DNA of 64,000 nt from Bacteroidales bacterium. GTDB taxonomy: Bacteria > Bacteroidota > Bacteroidia > Bacteroidales > UBA3663. The translations under genes and the position numbers were made by a program. The notes below the pieces were generated by a model, which saw only the letters and a program-made list of their open reading frames with translations, ran no database searches and had not been told where the DNA came from. Positions 1 through 10,500 of the stretch are shown in pieces; position 1 is the first letter of the stretch, and each line of letters opens with the position of its first letter. The stretch is taken from contig JAFZBE010000067.1 in assembly GCA_017561935.1 (NCBI GenBank), forward strand, positions 91,268 to 155,267. The letters run 5' to 3'.

Positions 1-173
1 TCAACTACTTCCAGCTCAAGGAGTTCAACCCGTGGTTGCGTGCCGACAAGCTCACCTTCCGCAAGGGCAGCCCCTCGTCCTACAAGGTCGCCATCCCCGT
101 GGCCGAAGACCTCTACTACAACGCCGATCAACCCTTCGAAATCTACGACACCGCCTGGGTGGTGGACAAATAA
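1..173 (+). CDS. C-terminal end of a lytic transglycosylase-like protein (partial)
   Basis: Only the last 56 codons are in the window; the gene begins to the left. The visible tail contains LKEFNPWLRADKL followed by YKVAIPVAEDLYY. This resembles the end of the transglycosylase SLT domain of Bacteroidales membrane-bound murein transglycosylases, where an F-N-P-W-L-R segment precedes the terminal strand. If so, the protein cleaves the glycan strands of peptidoglycan in the periplasm. The stop at 171-173 lies 6 bp before the ATG of the PAP2 gene, so the two are probably co-transcribed. The assignment rests on a short stretch and on memory of the family. Confidence 0.55.
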   Translation, partial: NYFQLKEFNPWLRADKLTFRKGSPSSYKVAIPVAEDLYYNADQPFEIYDTAWVVDK

Positions 174-179
174 ATTGTA

Positions 180-851
180 ATGCTCGAAACCCTCAATTCC
201 CTCGATCACGAGCTGATGCTCTGGCTCAACTACGACGGAGGTGCCTTTCAGGACGCCTTCTGGTACACCTTGAGCAAAATTGTCACCTGGATCCCGCTCT
301 ACATCGTCATCATCTTCGTCATGTACCGCGATAGCGCGAAACAGCAGAAGAAGTGGATGAAGTTCATCCTGCTGCTCCTCTTCACGGCCCTCATCTTCGC
401 CTTCACCGATCAGATCAGCGCGGGCATCATCAAACCCTGGGTACAGCGTCCCCGTCCCTCGCATGAGGTTTCCATCATGGACCAGCTGCATTACGTCAAT
501 GATTATCATGGAGGCGCCTATGGTTTCGTGTCGTCCCATGCTGCCAACTGTTTCGGCCTCGCCGTTTGGGTAAGCTGTCTCTTCAAGCGGCGCTCACTGG
601 TTTGGGCAATGATGTTGTATGCCGTGCTCAACTGCTACTCCCGCATCTACCTCGGTGTGCATTATCCGGGCGACATCATCTGCGGCACCATCCTCGGCAT
701 CCTCTGCGGATGGCTCGGCTACCTTTGCTACACCCGTTTCTGCCGTCGTTTCGACATCCCTCAGGACACGTCGGTCAACCCCTTCCCCATCACCCTCATG
801 TTCTGGCTCTCGCTACTCGCTTTCGCCATCTATGCCATCATCAACCTCTGA
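180..851 (+). CDS. PAP2-family membrane phosphatase
   Basis: The 223-residue integral membrane protein carries all three parts of the PAP2 acid phosphatase signature: K85 with RPRP at 90-93, SSH at 118-120, and SR at 154-155 followed by H161 and D165. His120 and His161 would be the catalytic histidines. Hydrophobic segments lie near 33-48, 62-80, 122-135, 141-152, 163-180 and 203-221, as expected for a six-helix lipid phosphatase. Family members dephosphorylate undecaprenyl pyrophosphate, phosphatidylglycerol phosphate or lipid A. Its position 6 bp after a transglycosylase-like gene would fit recycling of the peptidoglycan lipid carrier, but the substrate cannot be read from the sequence. Confidence 0.9.
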   Translation: MLETLNSLDHELMLWLNYDGGAFQDAFWYTLSKIVTWIPLYIVIIFVMYRDSAKQQKKWMKFILLLLFTALIFAFTDQISAGIIKPWVQRPRPSHEVSIMDQLHYVNDYHGGAYGFVSSHAANCFGLAVWVSCLFKRRSLVWAMMLYAVLNCYSRIYLGVHYPGDIICGTILGILCGWLGYLCYTRFCRRFDIPQDTSVNPFPITLMFWLSLLAFAIYAIINL

Positions 852-858
852 CATTCCT

Positions 859-1362
859 ATGAAAAGAATTCTGATTCTCGTCCTGTTCGTCCTGCTGACC
901 CTGCCCTCCATTGCACAAATGGCATTGAAGAAGGTGTATAACGAAGACATCAACCCCGTTGAACAAATCGACCAGGCATTGGCCCAGGCGAAAGCCGAAG
1001 GCAAATATGTCGTTTGCCAGGTCGGTGGCAACTGGTGCCCCTGGTGCCTCAGGTTCGCCGACTTTATCACCAACGACTCCACCATCAGCCAGGTCATCGA
1101 CCAGAACTATGTCTATATCCATGTGAACTACAATCCTCGCAAGGACGAGGATGCCGCAAGGGCACAGCTCACCAAAGCCATGCTGCAGCGCCTGAACAAC
1201 CCCGTTCGTTTCGGCTTCCCCGTCTTCGTCGTGCTCGATGAATCCGGCAAGGTAATCCATACTCAGGACTCCAGTTTCCTCGAAGAAGGCAACGGCTATA
1301 ATCAGGAGAAAGTGCTCCGTTTCTTCAACTGCTGGACCCCAAAAGCCGTGAAAGGCATGTAA
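859..1362 (+). CDS. Secreted thioredoxin-family protein
   Basis: A 167-residue protein whose first 20 residues form a clear signal peptide ending PSIAQ. The mature part has the thioredoxin-fold active site WCPWC (Cys60 and Cys63) and a later GFPVFVVLDESG segment, where the proline fits the cis-proline loop. This points to a periplasmic dithiol oxidoreductase or a thioredoxin_7-type chaperone. The frame stays open upstream to 619, but that stretch is a shadow of the PAP2 gene. The ATG at 859, 7 bp after the PAP2 stop, gives the signal peptide and is preferred. The partner protein is unknown. Confidence 0.85.
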   Translation: MKRILILVLFVLLTLPSIAQMALKKVYNEDINPVEQIDQALAQAKAEGKYVVCQVGGNWCPWCLRFADFITNDSTISQVIDQNYVYIHVNYNPRKDEDAARAQLTKAMLQRLNNPVRFGFPVFVVLDESGKVIHTQDSSFLEEGNGYNQEKVLRFFNCWTPKAVKGM

Positions 1363-1499
1363 TAAAAGGAGAATAAAATGTCCTATTTGGGCATATTTCA
1401 ATGGTATTTGCAACATTTCCATCGAAATTCTTGCAAATGCCAAGAATTTTCACGTCCTTTGCAACCGAATTTATGAAATGCATTTATATAATACAAACG

Positions 1500-2522
1500 A
1501 TGAAAGGAACAACACTTGCATTGCTGCTCGCTGCCACGACACTTTTGGTGGGATGCGGCACCCGACATGAGACAAAGGTAAAGGCACCGACGCGTGTGAC
1601 CACCGAAGTGATCGGCGCAGCCGGCGACGAGATAGGACAGACCTATGTAGGCATTGTGGAGGAACGCGAGGCCACAGCCGTTAGCTTCACGGGCATGGGC
1701 GTGGTGCGCCGCGTGCTGGTCAGCGAAGGTCAGGCCGTGGGTCGCGGACAGCTCCTCGCCGAGATGGACGACACGCAGGCTCGCAACACCCTGGCCGCAG
1801 CCGAGGCCGCAGCGATGCAGGCCGACGATGCCCTCCGGCGCATGACCATGTTGCATGATGCCGGCTCCCTGCCCGAACAGCAATGGGTCGAGGTGCAGAG
1901 CAAGGTCGCTCAAGCCCGTGCCCAGCTCGAAGCAGCCCGCAAGAACCTGGCCGACTGCAGGCTCACGGCACCCGTCAGTGGTGTTGTCGGCACCCGTTCG
2001 GTCAAGGCCGGCGAGACCGCATTGCCCTCGCAGGCCGTGGTTACCCTGCTCGACGTGAGCAGCGTGAAGGTGAAGGTGGCCATACCCGAAGCCGAGATCA
2101 ACGCCATCGAGCCAAACACGCCCTCCACCATCGAGGTGGCCGCAGCCGCCAAAGAGGTTACGGGAGGTCGCATCGAGAAGGGTGTGCAGGCTGATGCCAT
2201 GACGCATACCTACGACATCCGCATCCACGTGCCCAACCCCGACCGCAGGCTGCTGCCAGGCATGGTGGCCAACGTCCGTTTTGCCACCGACGGCGAAGTG
2301 CAGGCCCATCCCCTGCTGCCCGTCACCAGCATCCTCAGGAAGTCCGATGGCGAGTTGTTCGTATGGACCATCGGCAACGACAGCACCGCCCATCGTCAGA
2401 CCATCGTCACCGGTGCGATGCGGGGCAACCGCATAGCCGTCACCTCAGGCATCAGCGCCGGTCAGCGCATCGTCTCCGAGGGATATCAGAAACTGAGTGA
2501 AGGAACCAAAGTCATCTACTGA
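1500..2522 (+). CDS. RND efflux periplasmic adaptor (HlyD/AcrA type), lipoprotein
   Basis: The 340-residue protein bridges an inner-membrane RND pump and an outer-membrane channel. From the ATG at 1500 it starts with a lipoprotein signal ending LLVGC (Cys19), so it is probably anchored by lipid in the inner membrane. An Ala-rich alpha-helical hairpin spans about 90-140. It is flanked by lipoyl-like half-motifs, with a second half around 150-165 (LTAPVSGVVGT), then beta-barrel and membrane-proximal domains. An upstream in-frame ATG at 1401 would add 33 residues and bury the signal peptide, so it is rejected. The permease starts 1 bp after the stop. This is the first gene of a three-gene efflux operon. 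Confidence 0.9.
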   Translation: MKGTTLALLLAATTLLVGCGTRHETKVKAPTRVTTEVIGAAGDEIGQTYVGIVEEREATAVSFTGMGVVRRVLVSEGQAVGRGQLLAEMDDTQARNTLAAAEAAAMQADDALRRMTMLHDAGSLPEQQWVEVQSKVAQARAQLEAARKNLADCRLTAPVSGVVGTRSVKAGETALPSQAVVTLLDVSSVKVKVAIPEAEINAIEPNTPSTIEVAAAAKEVTGGRIEKGVQADAMTHTYDIRIHVPNPDRRLLPGMVANVRFATDGEVQAHPLLPVTSILRKSDGELFVWTIGNDSTAHRQTIVTGAMRGNRIAVTSGISAGQRIVSEGYQKLSEGTKVIY

Positions 2523-2523
2523 A

Positions 2524-5500
2524 ATGAAGAGAAGTCTTTCATGGATGGGCTGGCCCCTGCGCCACTATTCCATCACCCTGCTGCTGGTGGCCCTGCTGTT
2601 CCTGTTGGGCATCTACGGCCTGGTGCAGATGCCTAAGGACGAGTTCCCGCACGCCGTCATCCGCCAGGGCGTGGTCGTCGCCGTCTATCCCGGCGCCTCC
2701 ACCGAGGAGGTCGAGGAGCAGGTGGCACGTCCCCTCGAACGTTACCTGTTCACCTTCGGCGAAGTCAACCGCGTGAAGACCACCACCACTTCGCAGAACG
2801 GCATGTGCATCGTCATGGTGCGCCTCAACGACGATGTGAACAACAAGGACGAGGTGTGGTCGAAGATCAAGCACGGACTCAACGCCTTCAAGTCCCAACT
2901 GCCCTCGGGTGTGCTCGCTGTCGTCACCAACGACGACTTCGGCAACACCTCCGCCCTGCTCATCGCCATCGAGAGCAGCCAGCGCAACTACCGCGAGCTG
3001 AAGCAGTACAGCGACGACCTGGGCGACCGTCTGCGCCGCATCCCTTCGGTGGCCAACGTGAAGCTCTTCGGCGAACAGAAGGAGCAGATCAGCCTCTACG
3101 TCGATCGTCAGCGGCTCCAGGCCTACGGCATCGGTCAGCAGGTGCTCTTCTCGCTCCTGCAGGCCCAGGGTGTCACCACCATGAGCGGAAGCATCAGCGA
3201 CAAGGACCAGCAGATACCCATCCATATCGAAGCCACCGAGAACAGCGAGGCCGAAATCGCCGATCAGATCATCTTCAGCGACCCCGTCAATGGCAAGGTG
3301 GTGCGTGTGCGCGACATTGCCCGTGTGGTGCGCGAATATGCACCCTTGTCGAGCCGCATCGAGCAGAACGGCCATCCCTGCGTGCTCCTGTCGATGGAGA
3401 TGTCGCCCGGCTACAACGTGATACAGTATGGCAATGCAGTCGATCGCGTGCTCGACACCTTCCGTCAGGACGTGCTGCCCGACGACGTGACGGTCACGCG
3501 CATCGCCGACAAGCCCAAGGTGGTGTACGAGAACATCACCTCGTTCCTGCGCGACCTCTTCATCTCCATGCTCGTCATCATCCTCGTCATGATGGTGCTC
3601 TTCCCCCTGCGCTCGGCCATCGTGGCAGCCATCACCATCCCGCTCAGCACCTTCGTCTCGCTGGCCATCATGTATCTGATGGGCATCGAGCTCAACATCG
3701 TCACGCTGGCGGCTCTCATCGTCGTGCTCGGCATGATTGTCGATAACAGCATCGTGGTCATCGACGGCTACCTCGAATATCTCGGCAAGGGTTGCGAGCC
3801 CCACGATGCCGCCATCCGTTCCGTCCAGCAGTACTTCATGCCGATGATGCTCGCCACCATCTGCATCTGCGCCATCTTCTACCCCTTCCTCTTCACGATG
3901 AAGGGTGTGTTCCACGACTGTCTGGAGGACTTCCCCATCACCATCACCATCAACCTCATGGTGTCCCTGTTCCTGGCCGTCGCCGTCATTCCCTTCCTCG
4001 AAGTGCAGCTCATCCGTCCGCGCGACGACCAGGGGCACAGCGGCAACGCCATCACCCGTTGGGTGCAGCAGACCTACGAGCGCGTGCTGCAGGTCACGTT
4101 CCGTCACCCTTGGGCCACCATCGGCTGCGGCGTCCTCCTCATCCTGCTCTCCACGCTCATCTTCCCGACGCTCAAGCTGCGCCTCTTCCCATACGCCGAC
4201 CGCGACCAGTTCGCTGTCGAGATCTTCCTGCCCGAAGGCAAGGGCATGGCCGAAACCGACACCATTGCCGGCATCGTCTATCGCGAACTGGCGCAAGACC
4301 CGCGCATCACCGATATCACCGGCTTCATCGGCTGTGCCTCGCCCCGCTTCATGGATGCCTACGCGCCCCAGATGGCAGGAGCCAACTATGCGCAGTTCAT
4401 CGTCAACACCAAGAGCCCGAAGGCCACGCTCGACCTGCTTGCCGACTATCAGCCCAAGCTCAGCGAAGCCTTCCCCTCCGCCTACGTGAAGTTCAAGCGC
4501 CTCGACTATCTCGAAGTCAACGAGCTCGAATACCGCTTCTACGGCAGCGACCTCGATTCGCTCCACACCGTAGCCGAACGCATGATGGAACGTATGCGTC
4601 AGATGCCCGAACTCGAATGGGTACACACCGACTACCTGCAGCCTTACCCCATCATCAATGTCGAACTCGACCCCGTGGCATCGGCACAGCTCGGCATCAC
4701 GCGCAGCACCGCACAGCTTGCCCTCAGCGCCACGTCGAGCGACCTCCGCGTAGGTCAGATGTGGGAAGGCAACTACGAGCTGCCCATCGTCGTCCGTGAC
4801 GACCACGACATGACCTTCGCCGACATCGAATCGCTCGGCATCTCCTCGCCCACCACGATACTCTCGGCCAGTGTCGGCAACCGCTCCTACACCGTGCCCC
4901 TCCGTCAGATAGCCCGTGTAAGCCCCAAGTGGAGCGAAAGCCGCATCGTCCATCGCGGAGGCGAACGCTGCATCACCGTCATGGCGCAGTTTGCCCAGGG
5001 TGTCTATACCGCACCCGTCGAGAAACGCCTGCTCAAGCTCATGCAGTCCGGTATCGACATCCCGCAGGGTGTGCGTACCGAAGTGGGCGGCGAGACGGAG
5101 TACGACACCGAAGCCCTACCGCAGATCTTCGGCGGCATCGCCATCGCCCTCGTTATCGTGTTCTTCTTCCTGCTCTTCAACTTCAAGAAGTACGGCATCA
5201 CCATCTTCTGCATGGCAGCCCTCGCCCTCATGATCCCGGGTGCCCTCATCGGCCTCGGACTCATGAACCGTGCCCTCGGCCTCACCTCCATCTTCGGACT
5301 CATCACCCTCATGGGCATCATCATGCGCAACGAGATACTCATCTTCGAACACGCCATCGACCTCCTCAAGGACCACCTCGCCCTGCATCCCGAGCCCGAC
5401 CGCGCAGCCCCCGGACATGACGACTGGCGTCGCGAGTACAACGAAGCCGTGCGCGAGGCGGCCTATCGTGCCGGTCGTCGCCGTATGGTGCCCATCTTCC

Positions 5501-5661
5501 TCACCACTGCCACCACCGCCGTCGGTGTCGTGCCCATGATCATCGCGCAGTCGTCGTTCTGGATGCCCGTCGGCGTCACCATCTTTGCAGGCGGCATCGG
5601 TTCGCTCATCCTCGTGGTCACCGTTCTACCCGTCGTTTATTGGAAAGTTTCGACCAAATAG
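2524..5661 (+). CDS. RND efflux permease (AcrB/HAE-like)
   Basis: A 1045-residue inner-membrane antiporter with the duplicated RND layout: TM1 at about 17-33, a large periplasmic loop, TM2-6 at about 340-490, TM7 near 540, a second loop, and TM8-12 at about 870-1040. It should use the proton gradient to expel drugs, bile acids or other toxicants. In TM4 the usual VDD is VDN: Asp407 is kept but the position equivalent to AcrB Asp408 is Asn408. The ATG at 2524 is chosen over one at 2497, which would overlap the adaptor gene by 26 bp. The TolC-like gene overlaps or closely follows the 3' end. Confidence 0.93.
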   Translation: MKRSLSWMGWPLRHYSITLLLVALLFLLGIYGLVQMPKDEFPHAVIRQGVVVAVYPGASTEEVEEQVARPLERYLFTFGEVNRVKTTTTSQNGMCIVMVRLNDDVNNKDEVWSKIKHGLNAFKSQLPSGVLAVVTNDDFGNTSALLIAIESSQRNYRELKQYSDDLGDRLRRIPSVANVKLFGEQKEQISLYVDRQRLQAYGIGQQVLFSLLQAQGVTTMSGSISDKDQQIPIHIEATENSEAEIADQIIFSDPVNGKVVRVRDIARVVREYAPLSSRIEQNGHPCVLLSMEMSPGYNVIQYGNAVDRVLDTFRQDVLPDDVTVTRIADKPKVVYENITSFLRDLFISMLVIILVMMVLFPLRSAIVAAITIPLSTFVSLAIMYLMGIELNIVTLAALIVVLGMIVDNSIVVIDGYLEYLGKGCEPHDAAIRSVQQYFMPMMLATICICAIFYPFLFTMKGVFHDCLEDFPITITINLMVSLFLAVAVIPFLEVQLIRPRDDQGHSGNAITRWVQQTYERVLQVTFRHPWATIGCGVLLILLSTLIFPTLKLRLFPYADRDQFAVEIFLPEGKGMAETDTIAGIVYRELAQDPRITDITGFIGCASPRFMDAYAPQMAGANYAQFIVNTKSPKATLDLLADYQPKLSEAFPSAYVKFKRLDYLEVNELEYRFYGSDLDSLHTVAERMMERMRQMPELEWVHTDYLQPYPIINVELDPVASAQLGITRSTAQLALSATSSDLRVGQMWEGNYELPIVVRDDHDMTFADIESLGISSPTTILSASVGNRSYTVPLRQIARVSPKWSESRIVHRGGERCITVMAQFAQGVYTAPVEKRLLKLMQSGIDIPQGVRTEVGGETEYDTEALPQIFGGIAIALVIVFFFLLFNFKKYGITIFCMAALALMIPGALIGLGLMNRALGLTSIFGLITLMGIIMRNEILIFEHAIDLLKDHLALHPEPDRAAPGHDDWRREYNEAVREAAYRAGRRRMVPIFLTTATTAVGVVPMIIAQSSFWMPVGVTIFAGGIGSLILVVTVLPVVYWKVSTK

Positions 5662-5681
5662 ACCATTCGTCCCCAAAGAAT

Positions 5682-7019
5682 ATGAAGAAGATAACATTGC
5701 TCCTGGTCGGCTTGTCGAGCTTCGCACTTTGCGCAGCCCAGACCGCCTATACCCTCCCGCAGCTGCTCGACTCCGCCCGTCAGAACAACATCACCCTGCA
5801 CAATGCACAGGCAGGTGTCAACGCCGCACGACAGCAGCGCAAGGAGGCCTTCACCAAGTTCTTTCCTTCCATCAGCGGCACGGGCGCATGGTTCAATGCC
5901 GACAAGGGCATGGCCAAGATGGACTTCAACCCGGGCGAGATGATCACCCCCGAACTGGCAGCCTCCCTCTCTGCCATGTTCCCGCCCGAAGCGCTCGCCG
6001 CCCTGGCAAGCCCCGTCAGCCTCTCGATGATGAAGAACGGCACCATCGCCGGCATCAATGCCACGCAGCCCCTGTTTGCAGGCGGGCAGATAGTCAACGG
6101 CAACCGTCTCGCCAAGGTCGGTGAGGATGTTGCCGCCCTCCAGCTCCAGCTCACCGAGGACCAGGTTGAGCTCACCACACAGCAATACTACTGGCAAATC
6201 ATCGCCCTGCAGGAGAAGCTGCAGACCATCGCCTCCGTCGAAGCCCTGCTCTCCGACCTCCACAAGGATGTCGATGTGGCCGTGCGTGCAGGCCTCGCCC
6301 TCCACAACGACCTGCTGCAGGTGCAGTTGCGCCAGAACGAGGTCGAAAGCCAGCGGCTCAAGGTGCAGAACGGACTGTCGCTCGTCAAGCTCCTCCTCGC
6401 CCAGTATTGCGGGCTGAGCGACACCGCCTTCACCCTCATGCCCGACCTCGACCCGCTCCCGCTCCCCACCATGCAGGACCACGCTCAGGCATTGCAGGCC
6501 ACCGCCGAATACCAGCTGCTCGACAAGCAGGTGCAGGCCGCACGACTCCAGCAGAAGATGACCATTGGTGAGAACCTCCCCTCCCTCGCCGTCGGTGCAG
6601 GCTACAACTACCACAACCTCATGGACAACGACCGCACCTTCGCCATGGTCTATGCCACCCTCAGCGTCCCCATCACCGACTGGTGGGGCAGCTCACATGC
6701 CATCCGTCGCAAAAGGATTGAATACCAGAAGGCGCTCGACGAACAGCAGGACAAGTCCGAACTGCTCCAGATACGGATGCAGAATGCCTGGAACAACGTC
6801 GTCGAGGCTCGTCAGCAGCTCGACATCGCACAGCGCAGCATCGAACAGGCCGAAGAGAATCTCCGCCTCAATCGCGACTATTACCGCGCCGGCACCATCA
6901 AGATGTCCGACCTCCTCGAAGCCCAGCTGCTCTATCAGCAGGCCCACGACCGCCACACCGATGCCTGCGCCGACTACCGAAACAAGATCCTCGAATACCA
7001 ACAGGCAGTGGGTCAATAG
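5682..7019 (+). CDS. TolC-family outer-membrane efflux channel
   Basis: A 445-residue protein starting with a 20-residue signal peptide ending ALCAAQ, followed by LPQLLDSARQNN, a typical TolC/OEP N-terminus. It has two long Gln- and Ala-rich coiled-coil repeats, at about 30-210 and 240-440, which form the periplasmic tunnel. Short beta segments with Tyr, Trp and Asn, such as YATLSVPITDWWG, fit the outer-membrane barrel. It completes the tripartite pump with the adaptor and permease immediately upstream (20 bp gap). An in-frame ATG at 5640 lies inside the permease gene and would displace the signal peptide, so the ATG at 5682 is preferred. Confidence 0.9.
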   Translation: MKKITLLLVGLSSFALCAAQTAYTLPQLLDSARQNNITLHNAQAGVNAARQQRKEAFTKFFPSISGTGAWFNADKGMAKMDFNPGEMITPELAASLSAMFPPEALAALASPVSLSMMKNGTIAGINATQPLFAGGQIVNGNRLAKVGEDVAALQLQLTEDQVELTTQQYYWQIIALQEKLQTIASVEALLSDLHKDVDVAVRAGLALHNDLLQVQLRQNEVESQRLKVQNGLSLVKLLLAQYCGLSDTAFTLMPDLDPLPLPTMQDHAQALQATAEYQLLDKQVQAARLQQKMTIGENLPSLAVGAGYNYHNLMDNDRTFAMVYATLSVPITDWWGSSHAIRRKRIEYQKALDEQQDKSELLQIRMQNAWNNVVEARQQLDIAQRSIEQAEENLRLNRDYYRAGTIKMSDLLEAQLLYQQAHDRHTDACADYRNKILEYQQAVGQ

Positions 7020-7065
7020 GGGATAATCCGTAATTGGTATAAGGGATTTTCATTCTTCTATAGGT

Positions 7066-7485
7066 CCATACAGATTTGGTGTATGGAATCTTTATGCTCT
7101 GGTTGCAGCATACAGTTTTGGTAAACGAAATATGTATGCTCCGATCGCAGCATACAGTTTTGGTAAACGAAATATGTATGTTCCGGTTGCGGCATACAGT
7201 TTTGGTAAACGAAATATGTATGCTCCGGTTGCGGCATACAGTTTTGGTAAACGAAATATGTATGCTCCGGTTGCGGCATACAGTTTTGGTAAACGAAATA
7301 TGTATGCTCCGATCGTGGCATACAGTTTTGGTGTACGAAATATGTATGCTCCGATCGTGGAATACAGTTTTGGTGTACGAAATATGTATGCTTCGATTGT
7401 AGCATACAGTTTTGGAATTCGAAATATGTATACTCCAATCGCAGCATACAGTTTTGGCAGATGAAATCTGTATGCTACAATCATA
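7066..7485. repeat. Ten-unit tandem array of 42-bp repeats with internal dyad
   Basis: Units begin at 7066, 7108, 7150, 7192, 7234, 7276, 7318, 7360, 7402 and 7444, all exactly 42 bp. The end units are the most diverged and the inner ones almost identical. Each unit contains GCATACA and, 18 bp later, its complement TGTATGC, so each can form a hairpin. A second, weaker dyad joins the end of one unit to the start of the next (TGC...GCA around CGATCG or CGGTTG). Because 42 is divisible by three, several frames stay open on both strands as 14-residue repeats, without a convincing start or domain. The array lies in the 553-bp gap between convergent genes. Confidence 0.95.
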
Positions 7486-7511
7486 TTATAGGTTCTTCGT
7501 CTTTTTAATAT

Positions 7512-7552
7512 AATTATCCCGAATTAGTGGAGTACGCTAATTCGGGATAATT
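7512..7552. other. Perfect 16-bp-stem hairpin between convergent genes
   Basis: AATTATCCCGAATTAG at 7512-7527 is followed by a 9-nt loop and its exact complement at 7537-7552. It lies just after the 42-bp array and 20 bp from the stop of the minus-strand secreted protein. A T-tract is lacking on either side, so a simple intrinsic terminator is not obvious. It could still end transcription in either direction, or be a recombination or insertion scar. Confidence 0.75.
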
Positions 7553-7572
7553 GATATGGGGGATTGGAAAGA

Positions 7573-10500
7573 TTACTTCACGATGAACTTCCTGCCATTG
7601 CGGATGTAGATGCCGCGCTGGGTGGGCATGGTGCTATGGCGAAGGCCATTGAGGTCGTACCAACCAGAACCATTAACCATGAACCCTGAACCATGAACCG
7701 TTTCAATGCCGTTCTCTTCGCCGAAGTTGAGCTTGAAGGCCTTGATGGGTGTTGATGGGTCGGCAGGGTCGCCTGCGGTAATGCCGTCGGCCAACTGGAA
7801 GTAGGCGCGCTGGCAACCGATGGTCATTGCTCCACTGGGATAATAGAGGGTATTGTCGGCTCCGACATAGAGCTTGGTGTTGTCGCCTTGGCTGGAGATC
7901 TCCACGGGGCTGTAAGTGCCTGTGAAGGTAACAACACCTTCAACCTCACATGGCATCATCGTGCTCGAGAAGGTCACAGAAGAGAACACGGGTTCCTCGA
8001 GGTTAGCGCCAATAGAGTTCCACCTGATGATATAGGGCACACCTGCACTGAGCACGTCAACTGGATCGCTGAAGGTGAGGGTGAGCGTGCCATCCTCGAA
8101 GCTGACATCGCGGAGTGTTCGAGCCTCGACACCATCGCCAACGAGTGGACTTTCGCTGATAGTCACGTCGAAGGGCAGGCAGAGGGTGTTCCAGCCACCG
8201 TCCTTGTAGAGGGTGCGGCCGAGGAGCTTCACATCGGTTGGGTTACCGGTGGAGACACCATACTCGATGGCATCGGAATTGTCGGAGTTGTCGGTGAGTG
8301 CTATGAACCCAAAGCCTTGCACATCGAACTTCAGATTGCCGTTATCGTCGGTGAGGATGATGGTGTAGAGGTTGTCGCTGCCTGATTCAATCTTGAAGTT
8401 GGAGCCTGCATCGCCCTTGGTCAACGGGATATCGGTACACCAGCTACTGTGGATGGTGTAGATGCTGCCTTGGCCATTGGTGTCACCACCGTACCAGTTT
8501 CCATTGGGGTCGCGGAACTTGAATTCGGTGTCAGGAGAAAGTTCCTTCTGAATGGTGTATGTGCCATCGCCGTTGTCGGTCAGCTGTTCGGGCACCCAAT
8601 TATTGAAGGTGCCTGCGATGTAATAGCCGGTGGGGAAGCCAAAAACGGAGAGCTTCCCGTCCTGGATGCTTAACATATAGGTGGAGGGGAATTCGAGATT
8701 CAGGTCCTTCTTATTGTCGCCTGAAGAAAGCGTGACGCTGGGTGAACTGCCAGTGAGCGTATATTTTTCATCGGTGGTTTCTCCACCCAACCAGTTGCCG
8801 TCAGAGTCCTTTACAAGGAATTTGCCGCTGAGGGTTGCTGTGAGGGAGGTGCAGTCGTTGTCGCCAAACGGAATCATATCCTCTTCGTCCCAGCCGTTGA
8901 ATTCACCAAGGAGGTAGTAAGTCGGCTCGACGGGCTTGTTGACTACGGGGCGCACGCACTGGCCGTTGCAGCGTCCGCCAGTTTCGTACCATTGCGAATC
9001 TTCCCAAGCGAGCTGATAAGCACCACCATCGTCACCAGCTTTGTCATCGCGTGCCCAATAGGCGCCACCAGGGTTGTAATCCTCATCGAGACGCCAACCC
9101 GTTTCGGGCAGGAAGATGGAATTGCCGTTGGGGCCTGTCACTCTGTAGCCCGGGACGCCATGAACTTCATCCAGTTCCCAAGTGCAATAATCCTGCAATT
9201 CCTTGAACTGTGCCAAGGATGGTGTGCGCCACTCTTCGCCCCAGTTGACGTAAGCGGCATCGTCCTCGTTGTCAAGCACGTATTTGAAGTCGGAGAAGCC
9301 ATCGAGGCCGCGACTGCTATCGATACAGTATTTGGTGAAATAGGAATCTTCACCCAAAACTTCTGCCCACTTGTAGTTGTTCCAATCGAACGAATAATCG
9401 TCGCTCGTATCGGCACCGTGGCCCTCGGTGTCACCCCATGCAAAGAAGAGGCCAATGTCCTGAGGATTGGTTGCACCCACATTGCAGGTGGCCCACAGCG
9501 TACCGCTCGGCAAGTCGAGATCGACATATTCGTGGTCGCTGGTGTTGCCAAGCTGGACAACGTCGTTTTCGTCATCGCCCGTCTTGCCTTCCACCGACCA
9601 GCCCTTGGCTTTGGCGATGGCTATCTGTTCGTTGGTGATCTCGTTCTGCTCGGGGGCACCATCCCGCAGGTCGAGCACTACGCAATAGCCGCTGCGTTCA
9701 GGCAATGAGTTCATCAGGGCCGTCATGTCGTCGCCCTTAATCTGGTTATTCCAGCAATAGAGCTGATACAGCTCGGGGCAGCCGGACACATCGAGTGAGG
9801 TGAGCAGGTTGTCGTTGCAATTGAACAGGCGCAGAATGGAGTGGTCTTGCAATCCGCTAATCTCTTCCAGCTGATTGTTCTCGCATTGGAACAGCTCGAG
9901 AATCAGGTTGTTGGTGATATCAAGATCGGAAAGCTGGTTGCCATCGCACCAAAGTCCGGCCAAGTTAGGAAAACCTGTGACATCGAGAGAAATAAGCTGA
10001 TTGTTGGAGCAGGTAAGCTTCTGAAGATTTTCGGAAGGGCTCATTGGGAGTTCGGACAGAAGGTTATTGCTGCAACTCAATTCTCGGAGTTCGGTGTTTG
10101 CGAAGAGGTTGAGCGAATAGAGCTGGTTGTAGTCACAATAAAGTTTGCGGAGGTTGGTATTGCTCGACAAGTCGAGCGATTCAATCCTATTCCACGATTC
10201 CAAAGGCATAGTTTCGGGATTGTTGCTGATGTCGAGCTCGGTCAATTGGGTGAAAAACTCGATACCCGTGAGGTTTTCGATTTGAAGTCCTCGTGCAACA
10301 ATCTTGGTGATACCAGCCATTTCCTCGTCGGTGATGACTGCATCAGTGCCGTACGTCTGGGAAAGGAGCCAGTTGCGGAAATTCTCGTCGGGGAAGTTGT
10401 CGGGAGTGATATCGACACCCTCGACTACCGGGGGTTCTGCGATGTATTCGAAAACGACCTGAATCTGAATGAACAAAAAGCCATCGCCATAGTCGGGCAC

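Noticed and set aside
2539..4953. 804-codon minus-strand frame opposite the RND permease
   Set aside because: Antisense shadow of a GC-rich gene; its composition (His, Asp, Glu, Val rich) matches no fold, and the plus strand has full RND motifs.
7058..7484. Long open frames of 14-residue repeats on both strands
   Set aside because: They exist because the 42-bp repeat is a multiple of three; several frames on both strands are equally open, with no ribosome site or domain.
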